Numbered from the stretch's first letter, positions 40,367 to 51,040 are shown. The stretch is DNA of 64,000 bases from Symsagittifera roscoffensis (GCF_963678635.1 NC_087071.1:27019378-27083377); one strand, 5' to 3'. The notes: generated by a model not told the origin, from the sequence alone. Made by a program: numbers and translations.

Positions 40367-41596
40367 AAGGTTTAGGATGACGGGTGCAAAAGGTTGTTAA
40401 ATGATTTCTATTTGCTTAAACTGTTAGTCCTTACGATTTTTTGGTTAGCTTAACCTGGGTCTATTTGTTCAGGGTTGGAGAGAAAAGTATATCTATTCCG
40501 AAGAATGATTTTTTACTTTCTCGTGGCTAGTATAAGCTAAGGTGTTAACTTACTTAATCTTACTTAGGGGTAGTGATTGTGTTCAAGGGTTGGAGAATAG
40601 TAAGTCGATCCACAAGGTTCAGGTATAATTAGAACGCGAGTAGTTCGTTAGATACTATTTTAAACTTACTAAGTCTAAGATTTATCCTGGGTCTGGTAAG
40701 AGGGGGGATCAAGTGAAGGGTGAATAACCGAAGTTCTTCACTGTTTATCCTAATTTGAATGATTAGTTTTGTTTAAAAATTTCTATTAGTCCTGGGTTTT
40801 TAGAAAGGGTTGGATAGTGAATCGACGTTTGAGGTCGTTAGACACTAGTTAAGTGGGTGGGGGAGAACAAAGTTGTTCTTTTTGATCCAAGGATAGGCCT
40901 TGATGATCAAGTTTTAAATTTAATTAAGTAGAAAATGATTTAAGATCCAAGGATAAGCCTTGATGATCTGATTTTAAATTTAAGTGAATTTAAGTTTTAA
41001 AATGATTTAAATTTGTGTAAGGAAAAGATTTAGTGTTTTTATGATATTAGTGAGCTTATGAATGCTGTTATGTTTAGGTGATGAAGCTGGAACAACAGGA
41101 TGATTTATGATTACTAACCATTTATTGTCATGCTACTAATTTTTATTTTGATTTTTCAATAAATATTTTTCAAACATGTTTTGTATATTACTGCAGAATT
41201 TAGGAAAACGATCTGAGATCTTTTTATCAATCGTTATTGTATATTAATAATTTTGTTTAGCGCCTGAAATGATTTTGAAGATTGACTTCAAAATTTTATG
41301 TTTGCAAATGAAAATCTAAATTCATTGCTAGTAGTATTCTAAATACAAAAGTTTGTTCTGGCTTTTGCCGAACTATCATATAACTATATGGTAAGTTTCT
41401 ACTTTGTCGTATGTCGTCTCTGGTTCGAGGTCTTCTTCCAATTCCGGGTAGTTCTGTTATCGTTCGGAATATTGGTTCTGATCTATTGAGTCGTAGAGAC
41501 ATTTCGATTAAATTATCGTCGTATAACATTTTGTAAATGTTTTGTCAAAATTGTAATCTATTATTGGTTAATTCTAAGCTATTAAGGTCTTGTTCG
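40367..41596 (-). other. 5' leader (copy 2)
   Basis: Matches 23,969-25,198 almost base for base, including the 60-bp tandem pair (40,884 and 40,944) and GGGTTGGA words. Confidence 0.5.
41296..41529 (-). CDS. Leader ORF, 77 aa (copy 2)
   Basis: Identical protein to 24,898-25,131. Arg-rich, near the PBS, function unknown. Confidence 0.35.
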   Translation of the reverse strand: MLYDDNLIEMSLRLNRSEPIFRTITELPGIGRRPRTRDDIRQSRNLPYSYMIVRQKPEQTFVFRILLAMNLDFHLQT

Positions 41597-41614
41597 AGAC
41601 TTATGGTCGCACCA
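41597..41614 (-). other. Primer binding site (copy 2)
   Basis: Same TGGTGCGACCATAAGTCT as copy 1, two bases from the LTR end. Confidence 0.75.
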
Positions 41615-41616
41615 GA

Positions 41617-42026
41617 TGAGTTAGGACCGAAGTGTATAACTCATAGAGTAATTTCGGATAGGGTACACCGTCTGCTCGTCACGCTATCTTATTTTCGGCC
41701 GGATAGATTCGTGCAACTTCTTAGTCTAATACCGATCCTAATCTTACTCTTATACTATCTAGTCTCAGGTTGTTTAACTAGTCTCTGCTAGGCTCAATAG
41801 ATCTAGGGTATACTGGTTTATTGCGGCTGCTGAAGTACTCGGGAGAGTTCAACTAACTTCTAAGTTAAATTCAAATCTCTCTGGTGCTGAAATTACAAGT
41901 AATTTCAGCACTTACAAATAAGTGGGTTGTTAGTTAGATGGATCATGATTGGTTAATATTAAATACTTTACAGTGGTAAAATATCTAATTTATCCAATCA
42001 TAAAATGTAGTTTAGATCAGGTTCCA
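41617..42026 (-). repeat. 5' LTR of copy 2
   Basis: 410 bp and identical to the copy 1 5' LTR, including the palindrome at 41,884-41,911. Followed by the same flanking DNA, so it arose by duplication rather than by transposition. Confidence 0.95.
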
Positions 42027-43766
42027 TAAGGTTGTAGATAATTTTTATCCGGCTGGTAATCTGAAAACTAAATAGTATTTGAGCGTGAACAAAACCACTT
42101 TGCTCTAGATAAGAATCTGAACTACGTTCCTCCACTCTTAACAACACTTTGTAGCGTGACAAAAATTCACCTCGAGTATATAGCTCCAACTAGTGTCGGA
42201 CACTTGGCTCACTATCATGTTAAAAAAATGGTCTGGGTGGGTGATACTCTGTCTGTTAATTTGATCTGCACGCGATTTCATAAAACTCATGATTAATTTG
42301 AGAGGACGCAGAACTAAAGCATAGAACTAAAGCAAACTCCATAGCACGCTTTTTTTAAGACATACAACAAAAAGATTTTGGTTCTTTTTGAATCAGAATA
42401 AACCAAAACCAGCAAAATCAAATTTAAAACTGCACAAATAAAAAGCACGACGAAATGATTGCAATGAAACAACAAACAACACGAACAAATATTACGTAAT
42501 AACAAGGATATCTGTGCCATTTATTTGGTTGTTAATTTCCTTTTTTTTATGCGTCGTTTTATGAAAAAATTAGAACGAAACACTAATTTCAGGCATTTCT
42601 GATAAATATAGTACAATAGACAAATTGCAAAGCCGTTTTTTTGGACATTGAGAAAATTTTTAAAGGTTTTAAATTTCTTTAGAGTCACGTCTGAAAAGGC
42701 TTAAGTATCACTCAAGCCAAAAAGTGAAACACACCCGAATACAAAGTTCCTCCCAATTTCAACGGTGAGAACAACAAAAAGAACAAATTGCGGACACAGA
42801 CAACTCGGACGAAAAGGCTTAAATAGTTATGAATGCTTTTTTTTAAACTGTACGACTTGCAAACGTAACCAAACTAGTAAGTCTCCTGAATCAGAGCGCT
42901 ATTTGATGGAACACGAAGGAGAGCCTGCAAAAAAAAACTCTCTATTTATGATCGGAAAACTGGCCTAACTTAACAATGAAACAAGCTTCATTTGCTTCTA
43001 AAAAAGCACTTTTCTAAAACCTCTGGCAGAAATGAGGTCAAAACTATCAATTCTAGCAGCTTTGAAATCAAAACGGAAGATATATTGCATATATCTCCTT
43101 GACTTTTATAACTCCTGCACTATAAAAATAAGAGGAGGGAAATGTTACACAGGATCTAGACTGACTAGAAAAAAGAAACTGAGCAAAATTTCATAGTTTT
43201 TTTATAAGCTAAATAGCTATTCGGCCCACCAGTTTTCCTTTTGTAAGGATTTGAGTCATAAACTACACTTTTCTATCTTAGCACGCGACATGAAAACTGA
43301 AGTTGGATTAAAAATGACCTAAATTTATAAGTGCAGCTTCAAAATTACCTCGAATAAAACTAGATCTGTTTTTTTTTTCATAAATTTCCGATTGACCTAA
43401 CTTTTCAATCAAATCTTTGACAGTATCATCTTCTCTGTGAGCGCTGAACAGATCTTTTTGCAGCAAAAGTCTACGACAAATTATCTTAAAAAAAGAATGT
43501 GTTTCAGAAACAAGGGTTTCAAAACACATAGCTGAGAAAATTTTTAGTCTGGTGACAGAAACGCTCTAAAATTTGAAAATGATTGGTCTCAACTTTAGGG
43601 TCATTAAAAATCTCTGTGGTGTCTGAACAAAAGTTTTTGAATAATAGTCAGCTTGCCGCAAAACAGACAACAGATCGCATGTCAAAAAGTATGTCAAAAA
43701 TCAATTCTTTTCGCAACTGTCCAACAACTTTTATCCAGTTAGTTTTCCCTTAACCTACGAAAAGAC
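42027..43766. repeat. Duplicated flanking DNA, ends at the N gap
   Basis: Matches 25,629-27,366 with about three substitutions and one A-run length change. It includes a second copy of the candidate minus-strand exon (about 43,349-43,484). The match runs right up to the gap, so the true end of the duplication is unknown. Confidence 0.9.
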
Positions 43767-43966
43767 NNNNNNNNNNNNNNNNNNNNNNNNNNNNNNNNNN
43801 NNNNNNNNNNNNNNNNNNNNNNNNNNNNNNNNNNNNNNNNNNNNNNNNNNNNNNNNNNNNNNNNNNNNNNNNNNNNNNNNNNNNNNNNNNNNNNNNNNNN
43901 NNNNNNNNNNNNNNNNNNNNNNNNNNNNNNNNNNNNNNNNNNNNNNNNNNNNNNNNNNNNNNNNNN
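43767..43966. other. Assembly gap, 200 N
   Basis: Exactly 200 N. A round number is typical of a scaffolding placeholder and need not be the true distance. Composition and element content change completely across it. Confidence 0.98.
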
Positions 43967-44204
43967 GAGGCATGGCTGCCCCATCAGATTCCAATCGGAC
44001 AATGGCAAAGCATTCGTGGGTGATCTCACGAAGGAGTTAATGAAAAGGTCGCAGGTAGCGCAGGCCCACTCGACCACTTATCACCCGCAAACGAATGGCC
44101 TAGTCGAGAGGCAAAATCGCACACTGGTATCCATGCTGAGAGTCTATTGCTCACGCTACATGGATGACTGGGAAAAGCACTTGCCGCAACTGATGGGTGC
44201 TTAA
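43967..44204 (+). pseudogene. Ty3/gypsy integrase core fragment
   Basis: Open from the gap edge; the first ATG is not the start. Shows the second catalytic Asp (RFQSDNGKAF) and the Glu motif (HPQTNGLVERQNRTL), then YCSRYMDDWEKHLPQLMGA and a TAA at 44,202-44,204. Three residues typical of the family (NST) still follow the TAA in frame, so the stop has probably replaced a Tyr codon. The N-terminal half and the rest of Pol are lost in the gap. This is a different, more GC-rich lineage from the giant element. Confidence 0.8.
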
Positions 44205-44233
44205 AACAGCACGGAGCATTCCAACACGGGAAT

Positions 44234-44869
44234 ATGATGGACTCGCTGGTAGGACTGGACGAAGTGGCGGTGCTAGAAGGAATCGACTTGGTGAATGACA
44301 TGGATCAGGATTGGATCGACGATCGATCAGAACCGGAAGTGGAGTTCGAAACAGAAGCGGAACAGACTCATGAGCAAGAACTAACGAACTTGCGGGTGCT
44401 CGAATGGCTCCATGATCTGCCGACAGATCTAAAAGAGACAATCCTGACAATTCAGGACGTCGATAAAGACGGCATCAAATACGTCACTCATGACAATACC
44501 GAGTCCAACTGGGTCGCCCCAGATGGTCCTCTACGTGTTCCACAATTCAACCTCGATCTCCTAGACTTTGGGCAATCGACGGGGACGTCGATGAATATTT
44601 TTGTCCAGGGAGTGGGGGTAGGACTCAGCCACACCGAAAATCTGATAATAAAAAAATTGAAATCGGCAAGAGAAACCGGAGAACTAGAGACAGAGGGCGA
44701 GAATGCTAAAAAACCACCTTTTGGACGAATTTTTGAATCGTACTTTGACCTACCGAACCATTATTCAAACAACATCGTCATAATGGACAGCGATTTCATA
44801 CTCACGGAACGCACGTGCGCTATAACCGCGGACGTAAGCTTCAAAATTCAAAACAGTACGAACGTCTGA
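44234..44869 (+). CDS. Unrecognised ORF just after the integrase, 211 aa
   Basis: 211 codons, ATG at 44,234, only 30 bp after the integrase stop. Very acidic N-terminal third (NDMDQDWIDDRSEPEVEFETEA), then an ordered region (EWLHDLPTDLKETILTIQDV; RIFESYFDLPNHYSNNIVIM). It lies where the C-terminal part of Pol or the next ORF should be; the integrase C-terminal domain seems to have been deleted between. Probably part of the same retroelement. No known domain recognised. Confidence 0.5.
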   Translation: MMDSLVGLDEVAVLEGIDLVNDMDQDWIDDRSEPEVEFETEAEQTHEQELTNLRVLEWLHDLPTDLKETILTIQDVDKDGIKYVTHDNTESNWVAPDGPLRVPQFNLDLLDFGQSTGTSMNIFVQGVGVGLSHTENLIIKKLKSARETGELETEGENAKKPPFGRIFESYFDLPNHYSNNIVIMDSDFILTERTCAITADVSFKIQNSTNV

Positions 44870-45680
44870 TTTCAAAAGAGAGTATAAGAACATCGATTTT
44901 TTATGGAAACAGAGGCCTGGTGTGGGAGGGATGATAGCGCTGCCCCCTGTTGCATCAGAGATACCAGGGAAACATTTGTGTTTCCTGGTTACCAAGGCCA
45001 CTGATAGGCAACACGTAGATCTAGAGAGCTTGGTATTGGCCTTGACTCGACTTAGGGATTTTTGGTTGAGAAAGGAGTGACCTCTCTCTCGCTACCAGTA
45101 TATGATCCTAATAGGGGAAAGCTACATCCGAGAGAATTGTACGCCCTTGTACATGTGATATTTTCAGAAACTGACATAGAGATTTACTTACAAAAAAAAT
45201 ACTATCTGAGCATATGCTAAAATTGCGTTCGGCGATAAGTGGTTTTTATTAAGTTCACTTGATAAGAATTAGTGTCAAGTTTTAGATTAGGATTAGGTTT
45301 TAGGTACAATATTAGGGTTTATGTTTTTATATGATAGTGTAGATGTGTGATGTTTATGTGTTATGTTATTGTTATGATATGTTTTATGTTTTGTGTCACA
45401 AAAGACGTAGAATACTCCAGGTAATCAAGGTGACAGCGCTCATTTGTGCTACCCTGACAAAGATACAGGTGGACGATCCACCTTGGTGCTAAATTTTTAA
45501 AATCAGAATTGAGAAGAGAATTTCAATGAAGAGTTTTAAAGAGTTGAATGATGTTTTATCCAAGAATGATGGTTTTAAGTCGCGACTTAGATCTTGATTG
45601 ATCAGAAATTGTTTATTGAATTCATTGAATCAAACGAACCGGAAGAAACTACACGACAACAAGAATCAACACGATAAGAA
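44870..45680 (+). other. Non-coding spacer between the Pol remnant and the ORF run
   Basis: About 800 bp with no gene. A short imperfect hairpin lies at 44,963-44,989 (ACCAGGGAAAC...GTGTTTCCTGGT). The middle (45,240-45,400) is T-rich simple sequence (GATTAGGATTAGGTTTTAGG). It may carry the promoter or splice acceptor for the downstream ORFs. Confidence 0.4.
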
Positions 45681-45929
45681 ATGGGTGATACGAATGAACT
45701 AATGGAATTCCTCTCAGCGAGTCTAGGAGCGACTCTAGACGAGATCTATCAGCGGCTGATCGATTGTGACTTTACACGAGAAGACCCGGGGCTGGCGATG
45801 TTTGTGGTCGCGCTCCTCAATGCGTTAGGACGAGAGGGTCGAGGGAATTGCCCTACAGAAGTCGTGTTGATGTTGGCCTTCGGTGAGTCCGGGACCGCCG
45901 AGAGAGGTCGAAACCGACTGATGAGATGA
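45681..45929 (+). CDS. Unrecognised short ORF, 82 aa
   Basis: ATG start, helical hydrophobic-acidic protein (LMEFLSASLGATLDEIYQRL; LAMFVVALLNALGREG). Followed 12 bp later by the ATG of the next frame. It may be the N-terminus of a longer protein split by an indel. Function unknown. Confidence 0.45.
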   Translation: MGDTNELMEFLSASLGATLDEIYQRLIDCDFTREDPGLAMFVVALLNALGREGRGNCPTEVVLMLAFGESGTAERGRNRLMR

Positions 45930-45941
45930 CGGCGGGGAGAA

Positions 45942-46460
45942 ATGTCTGGCCACGACCTGGCTCGTGAGCCAGGACTAGGTGAACAGAGGGACCACCGGCT
46001 AGGTGAGATGCCCTTGCCGGTCCACACTGCGCAGCCGCTCATCGGAGCAAAAACACAACGTGATGGGCCAGGCCCGTCACATTCGGTCTACTCTCCAACA
46101 GCTGCTCCTCCTCCGAAGAGAGTGAGGGTGAGCGAAATAGAAATCCAGACGTCGGAGACGATTGAGACGTTGGAGAAGAAAGAGAGAGAGAGAGATCAGA
46201 GCGAGCTGTGTGCCAAACTCCAGGAGTATAGGGCGATAGCTCGAGAAAGAGACGAATGGAAAAAGAAGCACGAAGATCTGCAGGTGGCCTACAAGGAGGA
46301 TGAAATAAAGCACCTGAAGGAACTGTATATGGCAAAGGTGAGCCAAGTGTCACAGGAAGTTCTGGCGACAATGAAGTCCTCGGAAGGATCCAGCGACACA
46401 CGCCCCAAGACAAGAGTACAGGAGCTGTGTACATCGAGAGGGCCCGAGGCTCCTCAGTAG
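45942..46460 (+). pseudogene. Coiled-coil segment of an interrupted ORF, 172 aa
   Basis: ATG at 45,942. A proline-rich start is followed by a clear coiled coil at about 70-145 (KKERERDQSELCAKLQEYRA; KKKHEDLQVAYKEDEIKHLK). It ends at a TAG (46,458-46,460), but the same phase stays open to 47,072 and holds the first part of an SGNH domain. Coiled coil plus downstream enzyme-like domain resembles a Gag- or ORF1-type structural protein. Whether the TAG is decay or readthrough cannot be told. Confidence 0.55.
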
Positions 46461-47072
46461 ACACAACAGTCTGCTCCCAGTCAGAGGAACACGATACCAG
46501 ACCCCTATCTCGCTCCTCAGTTCCAAGAATCATTCAATCAAGTGGCCAGATCAACAATGGATGAGGTTAACAGAACCACTGGGCGGACAGTGGGTAGGAT
46601 CGTTCCTTCCCAACGTCGTGATCATTCATCCAATAGTTGGGAGCGAGCACCCCGCAAGGTAGCGTCCTCGGGGACTGCGCATGGCGGAACCTTTCAAAAG
46701 TCCCGCTTGGTAGACATTAGGAAGAATCTGATGGCACGTCACCAGTTCACGCAAGTGGCCGCGGAGCATCCTCGAGCCTGCCTGAATGACATGAGCTGGA
46801 ACTCCCCTACGAGCGACCAGGTAATTCCCCCAGGGACTCGCCACTTGATCATAGGAGACAGTTTGGTGAGAGATCTGAATGAGATCTTCGTCTCTGGTCA
46901 GACTACCACTCTGTCCTTTGGAGGAGCCTCAGTGGCTCAGGTCATCAAGATGATGGAATTCCAGAGCGAAGATCACCTGGATACGCTGGTAATAATGCTG
47001 GGAACCAAAGACGTCTCGAGAGCCCCAGTGACTCCGGGAGCAAGTGGGAGCCTCTATTGGTATGCCTCCTGA
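46461..47072 (+). pseudogene. SGNH (GDSL-type) hydrolase-like domain, N-terminal part
   Basis: Same phase as 45,942-46,460 after its TAG. A basic linker leads to the SGNH block I motif LIIGDSLVRDL (Ser near 46,857), block II SFGGASVAQVI and block III in altered form, VIMLGTKDVS (Lys-Asp where Asn-Asp is usual). The frame then shifts near 47,050 and the domain continues in the next phase. SGNH esterase-like domains are known in ORF1 proteins of some CR1/L2-clade LINEs; finding one behind a gypsy integrase is unusual. Confidence 0.65.
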
Positions 47073-47959
47073 ACGAACTAAAGGAGAAGTATAGGTCCAG
47101 GATTGTGGTGCTGTGCACGATACCACAGAACCCGATGGTGGGCACCATAGTGGCAGATTTTATGAATGGCAACGTGACACGGTGGAACGAAATGATCCGC
47201 GGTCTGATGAGAAACAACCCTGGCGAGCTGCGACTTCTGGATCTCGAGAACATGCTGCGCATGATTGATCACATCGCGCTCACCAGAGATGGAATACATT
47301 TCAACACCCAACAAGGGAGACATTGTATAAATGACGTAATTCAGACGCAGTTGAGGGAAGTGGAGCAGGAGTCGAGGGCGACCAGTTCTCTGGCTTGGAC
47401 CAGTTCGACCGGAGGAAATAGAATAAGGGCAAGCGAGCCCGAATCCCTCGTCAACCGCCTAGGGCCCTTGGCAATGGAGACGGCTACAGCTGCAACCATC
47501 GCTCCGAGCTCAAACGTAAGAGAGAGGCTAGGGACTGCTCCTCCTCCCAGAACACAACCGCTTGAAAGCCGACTCGGGAGATCAGTTGATCAGAACAGAA
47601 ATAATTCCCAGACCGTGTCTAGGAGGAACGACCCGCCCGCTACGGCAAACCCTGCTTCAGCAACAGGACCGTCTACGAGCGCCGTGCCAGCGGAGGGAGT
47701 TGAACCAGGCAGCGTGCTGCTTTGGAACCGATCAGACCCTAGTCATTGGGGTCAGTACAAGACGGACATGTCAACGAATGAATACCTTGACGTGTCGGGA
47801 GGACGCAATGAGAATGATCGGCGGAGAAAATCCCACAGTGTCGCGACTATATCGGATACCGGGCGTGGATTGGCTGCTAGCAGAGCAGGAGCAGTTCAGC
47901 TCCACGACTACGCTCCGGCACGCAGACCTGAATGGATTGCCTCAGGACAATACCTTTGA
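47057..47959 (+). pseudogene. SGNH hydrolase-like domain, C-terminal part, plus linker
   Basis: Continues the SGNH fold in a new phase (LLNELKEKYRSRIVVLCTIP) to block V DGIHFN (about 47,288-47,305), the Asp-x-x-His of the catalytic triad, followed by QGRHCINDVIQTQLREVE. The start shown is TTG and not a real initiator. After about 47,400 the protein is a low-complexity Pro/Ser/Thr/Arg-rich linker with SVLLWNRSDPSHWGQYKTDM. From about 47,800 the sensible phase moves to the next frame, so another indel lies there. Confidence 0.6.
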
Positions 47960-48737
47960 ACCTTTGAATTTTCTAGATAACAAGCCTAATAACAAGCATC
48001 ACAAGATGTACAGGCAGTTTGCTAAACCACCCGGTCAGACGCCTGGCGAATATTCAAGAGACTACCCCCGAACGAAAACGGTGGATGGAGATGACAGGAG
48101 ATACGGGGAACTGAATGTCCCAGTCGGTGACGGGCTATTTGCCGCTTATGATCCCTTGGATATGAAAGTTGCCAAGTACCTGATTGTGGCCAGTTCGGAT
48201 TATCTCTATACGCCCCGTTCTCTCTTCTGGCCTGACGTGATTTTCTTGACGGCGCCTAAATTGGACTGGGGACAGTCAATAGGCATGATGATAAGCGTGC
48301 GAAGGGTGGTCAGCATGGAGCCGCAAGTGATAGTAGTTGCAGGCTCGAATGATCATCTTCAAAGCAGGGGCTTGTTGACACGCTTGACTGATGGGTCGAT
48401 CCCGAGCAACGAGGTCATGGGGGAGGCGATAATGACATTGCTCTCGGCGATGACTGAGGTAGAAACAGCAGCAAAACAAAGTTTCACACAAAATGTAGTG
48501 AAAGTGTTCTTTTTGTTGTCACCAGGGTACGCTGCATTGCCAGAACCCCTTCAGTTTGTATACACGATGGTCACAACGATAGCAGAGGGACGGTTCAACG
48601 TGATAATTCCTGCCCCGAACAGAGTGGTAGACCCCAACAATTACTACCCATCCCGATCTGAGCTTCCTGCCGTTTGGGCTGACATTTCCAATGCCATACA
48701 GGGACTCAAAGATTGTACCACAACTCGTTGGTGTTAG
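47562..48737 (+). pseudogene. Second SGNH-like region (divergent), 391-codon frame
   Basis: Only the part after about 47,800 looks like real protein (VSRLYRIPGVDWLLAEQEQF onward). It has VPVGDGLFAAYDP, a possible degenerate block I with Gly for Ser, and VIVVAGSNDHLQSRG (about 48,330-48,360), a good block III Gly-x-Asn-Asp. It ends with IIPAPNRVVDPNNYYPSRSE and no clear Asp-x-x-His. If homologous to SGNH enzymes it has probably lost its nucleophile. A one-base frameshift near 48,715 joins it to the next ORF. Confidence 0.5.
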
Positions 48738-50584
48738 ATGAGGTTCTGGGGTTGGAGCTGTCCAACTTCGCCAGATTGCTGAAGTTAAGACCAGGGGTAG
48801 ATGACGATCATCTGTTAGTACAACAGGTGGCTGACGATCTCTGGTTCAGACAGATGGATCACGCAGAGAATGAGCAGGAAAGGACAGTCAGGAAAAACAT
48901 GACATCAGCGGAAGAAGATCTCATGGCAATGGCTTTGCGCACGAAGCCGCACAACATCTTTTGGTTGTACTTGTCACCAAGACTGTGCACCTTGGGAGAG
49001 GACGCGTTCGAGCATGCACCGGCAGTGATCAAAGAGGTGTATCTGAAGAACGTGTTTGGTGCCCGGGAGTTAGCTGGGGGTATGATGTTGAAATTGATGC
49101 AGGATGTAAACACGATGTCGCTGGACAAGTTCCAAGCTGACGTACTAGCCACGAGGGCACAATATGAACAATCAGATGCCATCTTGGGTGGAATGGGAGT
49201 GGGATGGACGCCATGCTTCCTGTCGACGTGCAATCCGAGGGCATCTCGGAACCTGATCGCGAGATTCGTCAAGGATATCAGGAAGCTGTCGATTGGCCTG
49301 ATATTAGCCCTTTACGTGACATTTGGTCATGAGAATTTCGTGAAGGGGCTGGCGAACCTCTTCACCCAAGCGTTGGCAGATTTGAGATTGGATGGACTCC
49401 TGACTCTGATTGCCATGACCTATGGTCGACTGGCCGATTTGCTTGTGCTGTTGCATTACCCCGAACAACTCCAGGGAACAAGTCGTGAGTTCAACGCGCA
49501 GTTGGAAACCGCCTCGCTCAGGAAAATGAAAGACTGGAGGACTCTCCTGCTCCAATATCTCTTGCAGCAGAACAAAAGTGTCACGGAAGAAGATAAGGTG
49601 GCGACGGATGCGGGTGAATGTAAGCAGTATTGTGGCATGCCCTTGCTGAAAGATTTAGCTGTCATGATGCGGATCGATCCGTTGGCTCTGATTCACGGAC
49701 TGCGGGAATTCGTCACGGTGGCGTATGGACCGGTGATGTCTTTCGTGTTCCCGGACGTGCAAGTCAAGGCATACAGGAATTCTGTGTTGTATGTCAACCT
49801 GGTCTCAGTCGTGGACTGTTCCGTGCTGAATTGGGTAGAGCAGAGGGAGCTGAGAGGGCTGGCCAGCGACGATAGGCTGTTCGGAAGAATAGCGGAGCCA
49901 GGTTGGGTGTTGATGGATTTCAACAACAAATTCGAGTGCCGAATGGGCCGCGAAGACCTTTCCCACATCCAGTTTAACCCAAAGCTTTGGAATCTGAGAC
50001 CAGTAGTGAAAGATTCAGGAGCGGCAATGAGAGTCCCATCTTCCGTCATTGCTCCTCGCATCGGAGCAGCTCGTGATGCAGATAAGAGAAGGCTGAAGTG
50101 GAGTGAAGGGATGAAGCCGCGCTTCATCAGTTGCAACGTTGCAGCCGCGCACACGTTTGACTTCACATTTCCTGATGCTTGGAGTAGGAAAAAGATCAAG
50201 GCACTACCTTCCAGGAGACCAGAGGTCTCGGCTGAAATGTGGAACGAGGTGTATACTCCCACAGATGACTTATCAAGACCGAAGTGGTCAGGAGAAGTGA
50301 AAGTAGTGATGCTGGAAGTGGCAAAGGAGTGCAGAGGAGGCTCATACATAACGATAGAGGACCTGGCACCACATGGCGAGGAGTCCGGAGAATTCCTGGT
50401 GAACGATGAATTGTTTTATCACGCAGGAGACGTGACCGTACCGGCGCGGCCGGACTCGGGCATAGACACACGACAAGGCCCTTCAGGGCCTAAGCCGAGA
50501 CCTGATGCAAATTACGATGAATTGATGGATCAAGACGATGACGACATCGGGGAAAGACAGAAAAACCGGGTGAGATGGATCTAG
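48713..50584 (+). CDS. Unrecognised large ORF, 623 aa
   Basis: Longest frame of the run. The start shown is a non-ATG codon; protein-like sequence begins at VLDEVLGLELSNFARLLKLR and is a continuation of the upstream frame across a single-base shift. Mostly alpha-helical by composition (DLMAMALRTKPHNIFWLYLS; LADLRLDGLLTLIAMTYGRL), with an acidic C-terminal tail (DELMDQDDDDIGER). It could be a structural Gag-like protein of a large retroelement, but I see no known motif. The stop overlaps the next ATG by 10 bp. Confidence 0.5.
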   Translation: MYHNSLVLDEVLGLELSNFARLLKLRPGVDDDHLLVQQVADDLWFRQMDHAENEQERTVRKNMTSAEEDLMAMALRTKPHNIFWLYLSPRLCTLGEDAFEHAPAVIKEVYLKNVFGARELAGGMMLKLMQDVNTMSLDKFQADVLATRAQYEQSDAILGGMGVGWTPCFLSTCNPRASRNLIARFVKDIRKLSIGLILALYVTFGHENFVKGLANLFTQALADLRLDGLLTLIAMTYGRLADLLVLLHYPEQLQGTSREFNAQLETASLRKMKDWRTLLLQYLLQQNKSVTEEDKVATDAGECKQYCGMPLLKDLAVMMRIDPLALIHGLREFVTVAYGPVMSFVFPDVQVKAYRNSVLYVNLVSVVDCSVLNWVEQRELRGLASDDRLFGRIAEPGWVLMDFNNKFECRMGREDLSHIQFNPKLWNLRPVVKDSGAAMRVPSSVIAPRIGAARDADKRRLKWSEGMKPRFISCNVAAAHTFDFTFPDAWSRKKIKALPSRRPEVSAEMWNEVYTPTDDLSRPKWSGEVKVVMLEVAKECRGGSYITIEDLAPHGEESGEFLVNDELFYHAGDVTVPARPDSGIDTRQGPSGPKPRPDANYDELMDQDDDDIGERQKNRVRWI

Positions 50585-50862
50585 AAGCGTTGGAGAGAGA
50601 CTTGCTAGAATACCGGTTCAGTGAAGACGACGATGGGGAAGTCGATGGGAGTATATTGCTGATGACGCCATCGTCTTTCATGTCCCCTACAAAGGAGGCG
50701 TCGGCCGACTTATCCCCGATGGACCCAATAAGTCAGGCGAGAGAGTGCCGAAATAGGGATCCACAAAGATTGCTCCATGAGTCACCAAGGAGGAGAAAAA
50801 TTGAAGAGTCAATGAGGGTATCCTTCCTGAGTACGCTACCGGAAGAGGAATGGGAGAGATAA
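50575..50862 (+). pseudogene. Short ORF, 95 aa, overlapping start
   Basis: ATG at 50,575 lies within the last codons of the 623-aa frame (ATGGATCTAG), a typical stop-start overlap. Acidic then basic protein with no known domain. A TAA (50,860-50,862) interrupts a phase that otherwise stays open to 51,040. Confidence 0.45.
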
Positions 50863-51040
50863 CAAAGTGAACTAGAAAGCAAAACAGGGGCAACCTGGAG
50901 CCGAGTGAACTTCAAGAAAAGGTCATGGGATGTGATACGACGATATGGGACGCAGTCCATAATGAAGGTGGGATTGAACCAACCCATTATGCGTGAGGTT
51001 CTGGAGAAAATAATGAACTCCAGGAGTCTGATGTTCTGAC
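50863..51040 (+). pseudogene. Continuation of the 95-aa ORF after its stop
   Basis: Same phase as 50,575-50,862, 58 further codons ending MREVLEKIMNSRSLMF then TGA. Protein-like (TWSRVNFKKRSWDVIRRYGT). Near the end another phase takes over and leads into the 159-aa ORF. Confidence 0.4.

Larger units (their letters stand above)
30222..42026 (-). mobile_element. Giant LTR retroelement, copy 2, 3'-truncated
   Basis: Corresponds to 13,822-25,628 of copy 1 at an offset of 16,398-16,400 bp. It keeps the 5' LTR, PBS, leader, first ORF, Gag-Pol and the two small membrane ORFs, and breaks off inside the Ser/Thr/Pro-rich ORF, so envelope, 602-aa ORF and 3' LTR are missing. Own lesions: a net 5-bp deletion in Gag near 37,166 and a TGA in the Pol tail (32,244-32,246). 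It lacks the Gag deletion and integrase stop of copy 1. Best explained as the second unit of a tandem duplication, not as a separate insertion. Confidence 0.9.

Noticed and set aside
30222-42026. Copy 2 as an independent retroelement insertion
   Set aside because: The non-element flank beyond its LTR is identical to that of copy 1, which requires duplication of the locus.
43739-44077. Minus-strand frames running through the N gap
   Set aside because: They exist only because N is treated as open sequence.
45749-50893. Several 70-220-codon minus-strand frames opposite the ORF run
   Set aside because: Shadows of GC-rich plus-strand genes; the plus strand shows SGNH motifs and coiled coil, the minus strand only Ser/Pro/Arg low-complexity.
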